Source of the DNA: Candidatus Blackburnbacteria bacterium RIFCSPHIGHO2_01_FULL_43_15b
GTDB taxonomy: Bacteria > Patescibacteriota > Microgenomatia > UBA8517 > UBA10165
Assembly: GCA_001816385.1 (NCBI GenBank)
Contig: MHBW01000035.1
Span: 27,984-74,121 of the forward strand
Direction: 5' to 3'
DNA length: 46,138 bases
Below the pieces are notes generated by a model. The model saw only the letters and a list, made by a program, of their open reading frames with translations, ran no database searches and was not told where the DNA came from. Made by a program: the position numbers and the translations under genes. This document shows positions 27,302-36,625 of the stretch, one piece after another (position 1 is the stretch's first letter; each line of letters opens with the position of its first letter).

Positions 27302-29041
27302 ATGCCCACTGTCACTCCAAAGCCCAATGGTGCAAAAGCGCCATCTACATTGGTTGATATCTTAGTCTCGGAAAATATTTTAACTTCAGTCAATGCAGAT
27401 AAAATAAAACTTCAAGAAGTCCAAACAGGTAAATCGCAAGAAGAGATCATAAAAAGCCAAGGATTGGTCAAACCTGATCAACTGGCTCGCGCTTTTGCAA
27501 CTCTTTATAATATCCCTTTTGTAGATTTGAACCAAATTCCAACCTCGCCGGAAGCCTTAAATATGGTACCTCAATCTGTGGCTTCACGGTTTAAGGTTTT
27601 CCCAACATTGCTCGATCGTGACAAGGGCGAAGTTCAATTGGCCATGTCAAACCCTTTAGATTTGGGTGCAACAGAGTTTATTGAACAATTAACCAAGCTT
27701 CGTGTTCGGCCGCTTGCAGCGACACTCTCTCAGGTTGAAGATATGATCAACCAACGCTATTCAGTTGGACTGGCTCAAGAAGTAACGGCGGCTATCAAAG
27801 AAGCGGCCCCAACGGACAATACCAATACTGTTGATTTGTCCAAGCTTGACCAGGTTATTCGGGAAGCGCCAATTGCCCGAATTGTCAAAGAACTTTTGAC
27901 TTTTGCTGTTAAAAGCCGTGCCTCCGACATTCATATTGAGCCTGAAGAGAAAGGAACGAGAGTTCGTTACAGGATCGATGGAATTTTGCAAGAAAAGTTT
28001 ACGATGCCCAGATCTTTCCATGATTCCCTGATTTCTAGAATAAAAATTTTAGGAGGAATGAAAATTGATGAACGAAGAATTCCTCAGGACGGTCGGTTTA
28101 ATTTTAAATCTGCAGCTGAGGAAGTAGATTTGCGTGTGTCTTCCCTGCCCACGGTTCATGGTGAAAAAATTGTCATGCGGCTTCTTAAGAAATCCGGCGG
28201 GGTTCCCAAGCTGATCGAGCTTGGTCTTCGCGGCCGGGCTTTGAAAAATTTAGAGGATTCCATTTTACGCCCGCACGGAATTATCATCATCTGCGGCCCA
28301 ACGGGATCAGGTAAAACAACGACTCTTTACTCAGTCCTGTCCAAGATTAATACGCCGAAGGTGAATATTATGACTTTGGAAGACCCGGTAGAATATCAAA
28401 TTGCCGGTGTTAACCAGGTGCAGATAAATCCGGCGGCAGGATTAACTTTTGCTTCTGGCTTGCGCTCATTTTTAAGGCAAGACCCAAACGTTATTATGGT
28501 TGGGGAAATCCGTGATGCCGAAACTTCAGAGTTGGCTATCCAGGCCTCATTAACGGGGCATCTGGTCTTTTCAACATTGCATACAAATAATGCCTCAGGT
28601 GTTTTGCCACGGCTTTTGGATATGGGAGCCGAGCCCTTTTTGCTTGCTTCAACGATGACTTGTGTTGTTGCTCAAAGAGTTGTCAGGACAATTCACGAAG
28701 ACTGCAAAATTGAGTATGAGCCGGATGCAACGGTAATAGCAGAGATGAAGCAAAATTTAGGTGCTCTTTGGTCGGAAAAAGATGGCGAGCCGATAAAACT
28801 TTATAAAGGCAAAGGGGATCCGGAATGTGGCAATACCGGGTACAAGGGAAGAATGGGAATTTATGAAGTTATGCCGATAACAGAAAAAATTGCGAGACTC
28901 GTATCAGAAAAATCTCCTGCTGCCGATATTGAAAAGGTGGCAAGAGATGAAGGAATGGTTACAATGAAACAGGACGGGTACTTGAAAGCTTTGGAAGGAT
29001 TGACTACAGTGGAGGAAGTACTAAGAGTTGCACAGGAGTAG
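27302..29041 (+). CDS. pilB: Type IV pilus assembly ATPase PilB/GspE
   Basis: GPTGSGKTTTLYSVL, EDPVEYQI, RQDPNVIMVGEIRDAETSELAIQASLTGHLVFSTLHTN. Confidence 0.95.
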   Translation: MPTVTPKPNGAKAPSTLVDILVSENILTSVNADKIKLQEVQTGKSQEEIIKSQGLVKPDQLARAFATLYNIPFVDLNQIPTSPEALNMVPQSVASRFKVFPTLLDRDKGEVQLAMSNPLDLGATEFIEQLTKLRVRPLAATLSQVEDMINQRYSVGLAQEVTAAIKEAAPTDNTNTVDLSKLDQVIREAPIARIVKELLTFAVKSRASDIHIEPEEKGTRVRYRIDGILQEKFTMPRSFHDSLISRIKILGGMKIDERRIPQDGRFNFKSAAEEVDLRVSSLPTVHGEKIVMRLLKKSGGVPKLIELGLRGRALKNLEDSILRPHGIIIICGPTGSGKTTTLYSVLSKINTPKVNIMTLEDPVEYQIAGVNQVQINPAAGLTFASGLRSFLRQDPNVIMVGEIRDAETSELAIQASLTGHLVFSTLHTNNASGVLPRLLDMGAEPFLLASTMTCVVAQRVVRTIHEDCKIEYEPDATVIAEMKQNLGALWSEKDGEPIKLYKGKGDPECGNTGYKGRMGIYEVMPITEKIARLVSEKSPAADIEKVARDEGMVTMKQDGYLKALEGLTTVEEVLRVAQE

Positions 29042-29053
29042 TGCACTGCCTAT

Positions 29054-30118
29054 ATGGAAATTCAACAATTATTACAATTAACAATTGACAGGAAGGCTTC
29101 TGATCTTCATATCGTTGTTGGTTCGCCTCCCAGTTTGCGCATAGACGGAAAGTTAGTTTCAATTTCTAGTGAAGCTGTTGTTTCTCCCCAAGTTGCTGAA
29201 CGGTTAATCAAGCCGGTTTTATCTGCGGAACAACTTGAGAGATTTATGGCAAACCGTGAATTAGACCTTTCAATTGCATTTACCGGCGGATCGCGTTTTC
29301 GTGTAAATGCTTACTATGTTAAAGGTGCGATGGCTGTCGCTTTCCGCTTAATTCCTTTAAAAATTCCGACAATTGAAGATCTTAAGCTTCCTCCAATTTG
29401 CCACGACTTTACAATTTTGCGCCAGGGTCTTGTGTTGGTTACTGGTCCAACTGGGCATGGCAAGTCAACAACGCTTGCTGCAATCTTAAACGAGATAAAC
29501 CACACGAGGCCAGTACACATTTTAACCATTGAAGACCCCGTTGAATTTACGTTTCAACCGGACCAGTCTATTATTTCGCAACGTGAGATGCATGAGGATA
29601 CCCACTCCTGGGAGATTTCTTTAAGGTCTGCTCTTCGGGAAGATCCTGATGTTGTTCTAATTGGAGAAATGCGTGATTTTGAGACAATAGCTTCAGCCTT
29701 AACTATAGCCGAAACTGGACATTTAGTTTTTGCAACACTTCACACAAATTCAGCTGCCCAAACTGTTGACCGTATTGTTGATGTTTTTCCAGAGAATCAA
29801 CAGGAGCAAGTAAAACTACAGCTTTCGAATGTTTTGGAAGCTGTTTTCTCGCAGCGCCTTGTTCCGCTTATCAGTGGCGGACGAATTGCGGCGTACGAGG
29901 TTTTAACTTCTACCCAAGCAGTTCGAACTGTAATTCGAGAAGGCAAGACGCACCAAATAGACAACATTATCCAAACCTCAGTAGAGTTTGGCATGACGAC
30001 TATCGAGACGGTTTTGGCAAATTATGTGAATCAGGGTCTAATAAGCCTTGAAATTGCCAAAAGTTTTGCCATCCGGCCGGAGGAATTGGGTAGGCTTGTC
30101 TCAGGAAATAGCGCATGA
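29054..30118 (+). CDS. pilT: Pilus retraction ATPase PilT
   Basis: GPTGHGKSTTLAAILNEIN, EDPVEFTFQPDQSIISQREMHEDT, LREDPDVVLIGEMRDFETI. Confidence 0.95.
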   Translation: MEIQQLLQLTIDRKASDLHIVVGSPPSLRIDGKLVSISSEAVVSPQVAERLIKPVLSAEQLERFMANRELDLSIAFTGGSRFRVNAYYVKGAMAVAFRLIPLKIPTIEDLKLPPICHDFTILRQGLVLVTGPTGHGKSTTLAAILNEINHTRPVHILTIEDPVEFTFQPDQSIISQREMHEDTHSWEISLRSALREDPDVVLIGEMRDFETIASALTIAETGHLVFATLHTNSAAQTVDRIVDVFPENQQEQVKLQLSNVLEAVFSQRLVPLISGGRIAAYEVLTSTQAVRTVIREGKTHQIDNIIQTSVEFGMTTIETVLANYVNQGLISLEIAKSFAIRPEELGRLVSGNSA

Positions 30119-31317
30119 ACTCCTTTTTATACAAAGCCCGTGATCAAGCGGGCAAGCTTATGCAGGGGAAGGTTGAAGCAGCCTCGGCTTCTGAAGCTGC
30201 CAAGCTGCTTCGTGAGCGGGGTTTGGTTGTTATTTCAATAAAACCGCAAATTGGCTCTCCTTTGTCATTTTTGACCAACTCTCGTGGAGTAAGTCTTTCT
30301 GACATTGCAACTTTCACCCGCCAATTTTCGATCATGATTACGGCAGGTTTGCCGATAACGAATGCTTTAATTATTTTGCGCGGGCAATCAGCAAAGTCTT
30401 TAATACCTGTTATTGAGCGGATTTTGGCGGATGTTGAAGGAGGGACTTCACTGGGTGCAGCGATGGAAAAGCATCCTAAAGCTTTTTCGGGAGTCTATAT
30501 TGCACTAATTAAAGCTGGAGAAGGCGGTGGAGTTTTAGACCAGGTGCTTGCCCGTTTGGCAGATAATTTGGAGTCTCAAAGAGAATTTCAATCCAAGGTC
30601 AAAGGAGCATTGATTTATCCGGTAATTGTTGTTGTGGGTATGATCGCGGTAGTTGCCATTATGATGATCTTTGTGATCCCTAAATTATTGTCCCTGTTTG
30701 CTGACTTTAATGCTGATCTTCCCCTGGCAACCAAGATGTTAATCGCAGCTTCTAACTTTTCTTCTCATTATTGGTTTATAGTTTTGGCAGTTATTGTTGG
30801 ATTAGTTTGGGTTTTCAGATTATATGCTCGATCATCTCAGGGTGAAGAACGGATTGACCGTTGGAAATTAAAAGTTCCCCTTTACGGGCTTTTGCAAAAA
30901 GAGATAATTTTAACAGAAATGACCAGAACTTTGGGGCTATTGGTTGGTGCGGGAGTTTCGATCCTGGAAGGCTTAAAAATTGTTTCAGGCGTGGTGGATA
31001 ATGTTTTAATCAAAAAGTCTCTTTCGCGTGCTTCTATTCAAGTTGAACAGGGTTTTGCTCTTGCCTATGCGTTTTCTCAAGATAAGGAAATTTTTCCGCC
31101 AATGCTTTACCAAATGTTGGCAGTTGGAGAAGAAACCGGAAAATTAGATGATGCTCTCCTTAAGGTTTCGCATGTTTTTGAACAGGAGTCTGCCAATTTA
31201 GTTCGGGGGCTAACGGCAGCCATCGAGCCGTTGGTCATGATTGTTTTGGGTTTGGGGGTTGGTTTCTTGGTTGTAGCCATAATTATGCCGATTTACAATC
31301 TTACTGGACAGTTTTAA
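30115..31317 (+). CDS. pilC: Inner-membrane platform protein PilC/GspF
   Basis: FTRQFSIMITAGLPITNAL; IYPVIVVVGMIAVVAIMMIFVIPKL; GEETGKLDDALLKV. Confidence 0.95.
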   Translation: MNSFLYKARDQAGKLMQGKVEAASASEAAKLLRERGLVVISIKPQIGSPLSFLTNSRGVSLSDIATFTRQFSIMITAGLPITNALIILRGQSAKSLIPVIERILADVEGGTSLGAAMEKHPKAFSGVYIALIKAGEGGGVLDQVLARLADNLESQREFQSKVKGALIYPVIVVVGMIAVVAIMMIFVIPKLLSLFADFNADLPLATKMLIAASNFSSHYWFIVLAVIVGLVWVFRLYARSSQGEERIDRWKLKVPLYGLLQKEIILTEMTRTLGLLVGAGVSILEGLKIVSGVVDNVLIKKSLSRASIQVEQGFALAYAFSQDKEIFPPMLYQMLAVGEETGKLDDALLKVSHVFEQESANLVRGLTAAIEPLVMIVLGLGVGFLVVAIIMPIYNLTGQF

Positions 31318-31346
31318 TATTGCCTACTTGACAGCCCTTTTACAAT

Positions 31347-31925
31347 ATGTTTAAACTGAAAGCACAGATGCCCAAAACAACTGCTCACTCCCAAAAGGGC
31401 TTTACACTTACCGCGAAGTGGCAGCGTGGGTTTACGTTGATTGAGTTACTGGTTGTAATTACTATCATTGGACTTTTGGCAATCGCTATACTTGTGGGAC
31501 TGGATCCTGTTCAGCAATTTGCCAAAGTAAGAGATGCTAACAGGCTTTCGGCTACATCCCAGCTAGGGCATGCTATGGAGGCGTATGGTATAACTAATTC
31601 TTCTGATTATGTTAATGAATCAGCCACATGGATCACCGATCTTGTTAACTCAGGGGAAATCAAGGCAGTGCCACCATCAGTTAACTATTCTGTAGTAGGA
31701 ATCGTTGCTTGTGCCGTAAATGTTCAAAATAACTATTGCTATGACGCTACTTCTTTCGCAGGTACAGAACCTTGGGTTATTTTCGCTCGGCTGGAAGCCA
31801 AGGCCAACACATCAAGATGTGGAGCAGGAACTCTAGCTTGGGCAGTCTATTCGAGTGCTAACGGGAGGGGAGGAATAGTTTGTGCGGGCGCGCCAGTTGT
31901 TGGTAATAATACGTTCTTGCCATAA
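31347..31925 (+). CDS. Type IV pilin-like protein
   Basis: QRGFTLIELLVVITIIGLLAIAILVGLDPVQQFAKVRDANRLS; a second GFTL motif lies just upstream. Confidence 0.9.
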   Translation: MFKLKAQMPKTTAHSQKGFTLTAKWQRGFTLIELLVVITIIGLLAIAILVGLDPVQQFAKVRDANRLSATSQLGHAMEAYGITNSSDYVNESATWITDLVNSGEIKAVPPSVNYSVVGIVACAVNVQNNYCYDATSFAGTEPWVIFARLEAKANTSRCGAGTLAWAVYSSANGRGGIVCAGAPVVGNNTFLP

Positions 31926-32411
31926 ATGACAACGTTGGCACTTTCTTCTGTTGTAGCTAAAGCGGCAGTAATATTTTTTTCGTTGTTTGTTTTGGCAACT
32001 ACTGCTTGTTTAGCGTATAACCCCAAAGAACAAGCAAAGCAAAAAAAAGATAAGTTCACGCAAGAGGGTGCTAAGGAGATAGTTGATTCGCTAGATGGCT
32101 TTTATAAAAAGTACTCCTGTTATCCTTGGGATTATAACGGCTCTTCTTGTGCAAAAAAACTGACTAGCCAAAATCAAGCTACCGTTTCATCTCTTGCTCC
32201 TGTTTTGGAGAAATTAACAGAAGAGCCTGGTGGATTAAGCTCTGGAACTCTAAAAGCCGATTTTCTAAACCAAGTTTATCTCTTCTCCGCTTCAGAGTCT
32301 GTCAATTTATGTTTTACTCCAGAGTCGAAAAAGTATAAAGCTATGGCCAATCGAACAAAAGACGGCCAAACTTATTGTCGTCACGGGTGCTTCGTTTGTG
32401 TTTCGAAATAA
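31926..32411 (+). CDS. Pilin-related protein lacking a prepilin motif
   Basis: N-terminal TM then YNPKEQAKQKKDKFTQEGAKEIVDSLDGFYKKYSCYPW, matching the next gene's LNPIERAKQGHDQRLTNDAQKILSALSSFY; C-terminus CFVCVSK. Confidence 0.6.
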   Translation: MTTLALSSVVAKAAVIFFSLFVLATTACLAYNPKEQAKQKKDKFTQEGAKEIVDSLDGFYKKYSCYPWDYNGSSCAKKLTSQNQATVSSLAPVLEKLTEEPGGLSSGTLKADFLNQVYLFSASESVNLCFTPESKKYKAMANRTKDGQTYCRHGCFVCVSK

Positions 32412-32426
32412 TGTCATTTACAAACT

Positions 32427-32528
32427 GTCATTCCTGGCTTGACCAGGAATCTATATAGATATTTACATAGTTCCCCGCTTTCGCGAGGGTGACGGGTCTT
32501 TTTGGGTCCCTGCCTGTGCAGGGATGAC
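32427..32528. repeat. GTCAT...ATGAC composite hairpin element
   Basis: GTCATTCCTGGCTTGACCAGGAATCT..., CCCCGCTTTCGCGAGGGTGAC, GGTCCCTGCCTGTGCAGGGATGAC. Confidence 0.85.
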
Positions 32529-32540
32529 AAGAAAGTTGGT

Positions 32541-33125
32541 ATGAACAAAAATGTGCGTGGTTTTGCTACCCTCGAACTGGCTGTGGTTACTGGCTTTTTT
32601 GTTGTGGTTGTTGCAGTTGTTGTTTTTTACCTAAACCCGATTGAGCGGGCAAAGCAGGGACACGACCAGCGTTTAACAAACGATGCTCAAAAAATCTTGA
32701 GTGCCCTGAGCAGTTTTTATACTATAAAAGGTAGGATGCCCTGGGCGGCGGCTATTGACACTGATACGCTCTCCCCTGCCCTTGCGTGGAAGCCTTTGCG
32801 CGCTTCAGAAATAGGTATTTGCCAAGATGAATCTTGCCGGGATTCTGGAGAATTAATAACCAGCGGCTTTTTAAACCAGGGCTTCAAGAGTTTAGATAGT
32901 GTTGTAGGTAGAAATGGTGTAATTTATGTGGGGAAGGTTAGCGGCCCGAAGGGCACTGTATGGGCATGTTTCTTGCCAGTTTCGGAAAAGTTAAGAAAAG
33001 CGACTGGTAATCTTTATCGAATTGCACTCGATCAGCCTGTTCCCGTTTCTGGGACTCTCAATACGTGTCCATCTAACCTTACGTGGGGGGAAGAGGATGT
33101 ATGCTACGCGTGTATAGCAAAATAA
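32541..33125 (+). CDS. Pseudopilin-like protein
   Basis: MNKNVRGFATLELAVVTGFFVVVVAVVVFYLNPIERAKQ; start at 32541 because the 32502 ORF start reads through the repeat. Confidence 0.75.
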   Translation: MNKNVRGFATLELAVVTGFFVVVVAVVVFYLNPIERAKQGHDQRLTNDAQKILSALSSFYTIKGRMPWAAAIDTDTLSPALAWKPLRASEIGICQDESCRDSGELITSGFLNQGFKSLDSVVGRNGVIYVGKVSGPKGTVWACFLPVSEKLRKATGNLYRIALDQPVPVSGTLNTCPSNLTWGEEDVCYACIAK

Positions 33126-33148
33126 TTTTTAATTTACGATGAATCAAT

Positions 33149-33247
33149 GTCATTCCTGGCTTGACCAGGAATCTATAGATATTTTTGGATCCCCATTTAC
33201 ATGGGGACGACAAGTCGTTTTTGATTCCCCGGCTTCGCGGGGATGAC
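33149..33247. repeat. GTCAT...ATGAC composite hairpin element
   Basis: Same first arm GTCATTCCTGGCTTGACCAGGAATCTATA as the 32427 copy. Confidence 0.85.
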
Positions 33248-33259
33248 GTTAGAACTTAC

Positions 33260-34057
33260 ATGTTTGTGTTTTATTCCCTGCTACTTATCATAGGTTTGGT
33301 GGTTGGTTCTTTCATCACGATGTTGACCTGGCGTCTTCCTCGGAGCTTAAGTTTGAAAGGTCGTTCGGCTTGTGACAAGTGCCACAAAAAAATAAGTTGG
33401 TATCACAACATACCTGTAGCGTCTTATTTTCTTTTAGGCGGCAAATGCGCAAATTGTGGAAAGCATATAAGCCTGCGCTATCCTTTAATTGAGGTCACAA
33501 CCTCCGCTCTTTATGTGTTGGCAGGATACCTGTGGTTATACTCAGACTCCACTCTGCTTCACGAGCTGCGCGCTAATACTCCCGTTTTTTCTTCTCTATT
33601 TATTCTCATATCACTCATCACTCTTCACTTTTCACTTCTGGTGGTTGATTTAGAACACAAACTCCTACCTGACGTGCTAACGTTATTGGGGGGCGTAGTC
33701 GTTTTATTAATACTACTCACTCTCCCCTCCCCCCAACTTTTCCAGCATCTATTTTGGGGGTTTTTAAGTTTCCTGTTTTTTTTAAGCATTTTTCTTATTA
33801 CCCGGGGCCGCGGGATGGGTTTTGGGGATGTTAAACTCGTCTTTGTGCTTGGATCCTGGCTTGGTTTCCCTTATGTTTTAGTTTGGCTTCTTTTGTCTTT
33901 TGCCTCAGGTGCCTTGATTGGAATTTTTCTGCTGTTTGCTCGCAAAGCACATTGGAAGCAGGAGATTGCATTTGGGCCATTTTTACTGGCAGCTTCGTTT
34001 GTGACTTTCTTCTTTGGGGATATTATAATCAAATGGTATATAGCATTGTCATCCTGA
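33260..34057 (+). CDS. pilD: Prepilin peptidase (A24 family)
   Basis: GSFITMLTWRLP, CDKCHKKISWYHNIPVASYFLLGGKCANCG (zinc motif), VDLEHKLLPD, GRGMGFGDVKL. Confidence 0.95.
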   Translation: MFVFYSLLLIIGLVVGSFITMLTWRLPRSLSLKGRSACDKCHKKISWYHNIPVASYFLLGGKCANCGKHISLRYPLIEVTTSALYVLAGYLWLYSDSTLLHELRANTPVFSSLFILISLITLHFSLLVVDLEHKLLPDVLTLLGGVVVLLILLTLPSPQLFQHLFWGFLSFLFFLSIFLITRGRGMGFGDVKLVFVLGSWLGFPYVLVWLLLSFASGALIGIFLLFARKAHWKQEIAFGPFLLAASFVTFFFGDIIIKWYIALSS

Positions 34058-34122
34058 ACGGAGTGAAGGATCTCTGTCTGCTGGAAGGTAAAGATTCTTC
34101 ACTTGCAGCTCAGAATGACAGT
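34049..34122. repeat. GTCATCCTGAACGGAGTGAAGGATC...CAGAATGACAG element
   Basis: Terminal GTCAT / ATGAC with internal hairpins; overlaps the pilD 3' end. Confidence 0.75.
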
Positions 34123-34139
34123 TAAAAACAAGTATTTCT

Positions 34140-34694
34140 ATGCCATTTAAATTCAGAGGGATTAACAAAAATGAAGGTAGATTTATTATCGTGGCGCTTC
34201 TTTTGATAGGTATATTTTCCTACTTTAACTTCCAACAATCATACATTCGAGCTCGTGACGTGGCGCGCAAAAATGATCTTAAACACATTGCAGCAGCCTT
34301 AAATAATTACTTTTATGATTTTAACCAGTACCCTCCCTCGAGGAATGGAAGAATACTTGTCTGCGGCAATCCCGAATATCCTACAGAATGCAAGTGGGGT
34401 TTGGATGGAATAAAAGATCTTTCAGACCCAAGCTATCCTGCCTATATAAATTCCCTACCTCGCGATCCCCAATCGAGCTCGCGTGATTATGTATATATTT
34501 CAGACACGCGCAATTACCAACTTTTTGCCTCGCTTGAGAGCGATCGGGACGCTGAATATAATGGTAAAGTAGCAATCAGAAAGATAAATTGCGCAAAACA
34601 TATTTGTAATTTTGGCATTAGCAGCATGAGTAAAGTGGAAGAGAATCTTGCGCCCGCAACAAGCAGTGCTCAACCTGTCTATGTTAAAAGGTAA
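34140..34694 (+). CDS. Pilin-like protein lacking the G-F-T-L-x-E motif
   Basis: TM then YIRARDVARKNDLKHIAAALNNYFYDFNQYPPS, a pseudopilin-type helix. Confidence 0.65.
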   Translation: MPFKFRGINKNEGRFIIVALLLIGIFSYFNFQQSYIRARDVARKNDLKHIAAALNNYFYDFNQYPPSRNGRILVCGNPEYPTECKWGLDGIKDLSDPSYPAYINSLPRDPQSSSRDYVYISDTRNYQLFASLESDRDAEYNGKVAIRKINCAKHICNFGISSMSKVEENLAPATSSAQPVYVKR

Positions 34695-35082
34695 TTCTAG
34701 ACAACTTTTTTTTCTTTTCTTGATTTTTGTGGGAATTGCGGCACTTGTCGTTTTGCAAAGCGTACGAATTTCCCAGGTTAAAAATAGAGACACAATTCGC
34801 AAGCAGGATTTGGCGAAAGTGCAAGTTTTTCTCGAAAGTTATTACGCTAAAAATAAATCCTACCCGGGAGCAAACTTTCAAAGAGAACTTCCCAAAGACC
34901 CGATTAGCCTGTTAAATTACTTTTATGCAGCCTCGACCGACCGGCAAAAATACCACTTGCTTGCAAGAATTGAAAATACAGAGGATACTAAATATAGAAA
35001 AGGTTTAGAAGGAAACTGCGGGGCATCTTGTACATATGGGGTGGCAAGCCCAGGCGCCAACATCACAGAGATACTGAAATGA
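34681..35082 (+). CDS. Pilin-like protein lacking the prepilin motif
   Basis: MLKGNSRQLFFLFLIFVGIAALVVLQSVRISQVKNRDTIRKQDLAKVQVFLESYYAKNKSYPG; ATG at 34681 overlaps the previous gene end. Confidence 0.6.
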   Translation: MLKGNSRQLFFLFLIFVGIAALVVLQSVRISQVKNRDTIRKQDLAKVQVFLESYYAKNKSYPGANFQRELPKDPISLLNYFYAASTDRQKYHLLARIENTEDTKYRKGLEGNCGASCTYGVASPGANITEILK

Positions 35083-35089
35083 ATTTTCA

Positions 35090-35662
35090 ATGAAAATTTC
35101 AAATTTCAAATTTCAAATTTCCACTAGTGGGTTTACTCTTCTTGAGCTTTTGGTGGTTATTTCTATAATAGGCATACTTGCCGGCTTGTCGGTTGCTTCT
35201 TTTTCCGGGTCTAGGCGTGCTACTCGGGACGGACAAAGGAAAGTCCATCTAAGCCAGGTGAGAACCGCGCTTGAATCTTATTATTCTGCCAATGGTGTCT
35301 ACCCTACGACTAGTAATGGATGGTGGGGAACTTGCAGTGATTATGGTAGTCACCCACGGACTGGGGCTAATGGATATGTGCCCGGTCTTGCTCCCGATTA
35401 TATCGATCAGTTGCCAATTGATCCCACAGATACGAGCGCCGCCGGTGGAAATAGTAAAATAGGAAGTAGTGCATGCGGCGCAATAGGGGCCGTAGGTGGT
35501 GGCGCTTGTTATGTGTATAAAAGTGAAGGTACGGATTATAAGTTGCTAGCGCATTGTACCCCGGAGTCTTTCCCTGTCCAGTCTAATAATCCCTTTTATG
35601 ATCCGAGCAGGCCAAGTCACGCTTGGCAAGTACACAGCTCGCCCACTTCCGAGACTTGGTAG
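35090..35662 (+). CDS. Type IV pseudopilin
   Basis: TSGFTLLELLVVISIIGILAGLSVASFSGSRRATRDGQRKVHLSQVRTALESYYSANGVYPT. Confidence 0.9.
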   Translation: MKISNFKFQISTSGFTLLELLVVISIIGILAGLSVASFSGSRRATRDGQRKVHLSQVRTALESYYSANGVYPTTSNGWWGTCSDYGSHPRTGANGYVPGLAPDYIDQLPIDPTDTSAAGGNSKIGSSACGAIGAVGGGACYVYKSEGTDYKLLAHCTPESFPVQSNNPFYDPSRPSHAWQVHSSPTSETW

Positions 35663-35668
35663 GAGTTT

Positions 35669-35697
35669 TTGACAACGGCTTCCCCATTTCGTACACT
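35669..35697 (+). promoter_or_regulatory. Promoter TTGACA-N17-TACACT, N6 to GTG (leaderless spacing), beginning just downstream of the previous stop
   Basis: TTGACAACGGCTTCCCCATTTCGTACACTGATAACGTGGCT. Confidence 0.65.
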
Positions 35698-35703
35698 GAT
35701 AAC

Positions 35704-36132
35704 GTGGCTACTCTCAGACAGCAGGGATTTACCCTCATAGAGATAATGGTTGTAGTCTTAATCATTGGAGTTTTGGTGGGACTTTCTGTGGGCGCTTATT
35801 CAGGTGCAAAAAAAGTGGCTTGGGATACAAGACGAAAAGGAGATCTTGAGAGCATTAAATCTGCGCTTGAGATTTATAGGACAGATTGTGGAAGCTATCC
35901 GTCAGATGTTACTTTCGGTCAAAACTTGGTGGGTAGTGGAATCTGCAACGGCAACACATATATGAGCCCTGTTCCCACAGACCCAAAGCCTGCGATTTTC
36001 AGCTACAGATATTCATTAAGCGGCGCGACCTATGCTCTTTGCGCATATCTTGAAACAGGAAGTTCTTCGGTTTTGGGGTGTGGAGGCAATTGCGGAACCC
36101 AGGTGTGTAATTATCGAGTCCAAGTCCCATAA
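35704..36132 (+). CDS. Type IV pseudopilin
   Basis: GTG start; VATLRQQGFTLIEIMVVVLIIGVLVGLSVGAYSGAKKVAWDTRRKGDLESIKSALEIYRTDCGSYP. Confidence 0.88.
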   Translation: MATLRQQGFTLIEIMVVVLIIGVLVGLSVGAYSGAKKVAWDTRRKGDLESIKSALEIYRTDCGSYPSDVTFGQNLVGSGICNGNTYMSPVPTDPKPAIFSYRYSLSGATYALCAYLETGSSSVLGCGGNCGTQVCNYRVQVP

Positions 36133-36148
36133 AAGGAAAGGTTTGCAA

Positions 36149-36625
36149 ATGTCCAATTCCCCGTCTCGAGCGCATGTAAACAGCAGAGGCTTCACTTTGC
36201 TTGAGTTAATGATTGTTTTTAGCATAATGACGATTTTATTTACTTTTGGGATTGCTCTCTATCGTGAATTTGCCAGGAGGCAAGCTTTGCAAAATTTTTA
36301 CAAAGAGATGGTAGTTTCATTGGCTTTGGCGCGTGAAAAAGCGCTTTCCGGGGAGAAACCTTCGGGCTGCAGCGGAACTTTGGTGGGGTATCAAGTAAGC
36401 TTCAGCTCCTCTTCATACACAGTATCCGCAGTTTGCAACTCGTTAGTTCCTGTAAACACTTACTCTGCTCCTGCTGATATTAGCTTAAGCGGATTTTCAA
36501 GTTTTGTGTACAAAGTTTTGGGGCAAGGGACGACTCTTGCCAATCCCCTTTCAGTGACGCTCACTCAAAGTTCAACCGGTAAAAGCATTAACGCTACGAT
36601 CACCAGGGAAGGAATGTTACAGTGA
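36149..36625 (+). CDS. FimT/GspH-like pseudopilin
   Basis: SRGFTLLELMIVFSIMTILFTFGIALYREFARRQALQNFYKEMVVSLALAREKALSG; ATG at 36149. Confidence 0.85.
   Translation: MSNSPSRAHVNSRGFTLLELMIVFSIMTILFTFGIALYREFARRQALQNFYKEMVVSLALAREKALSGEKPSGCSGTLVGYQVSFSSSSYTVSAVCNSLVPVNTYSAPADISLSGFSSFVYKVLGQGTTLANPLSVTLTQSSTGKSINATITREGMLQ

Noticed and set aside
33185-33259. N-terminal extension MDPHLHGDDKSFLIPRLRGDDVRTY of the prepilin peptidase ORF
   Set aside because: Encoded by the GTCAT repeat; the canonical PilD N-terminus starts at 33260.
33595-33645. Tandem CACTCATCACTCTTCACTTTTCACT inside pilD as a repeat insertion
   Set aside because: Its translation (LISLITLHFSLLVVDLEH) fits the normal hydrophobic segment before the catalytic DLEH, so coding composition explains it.
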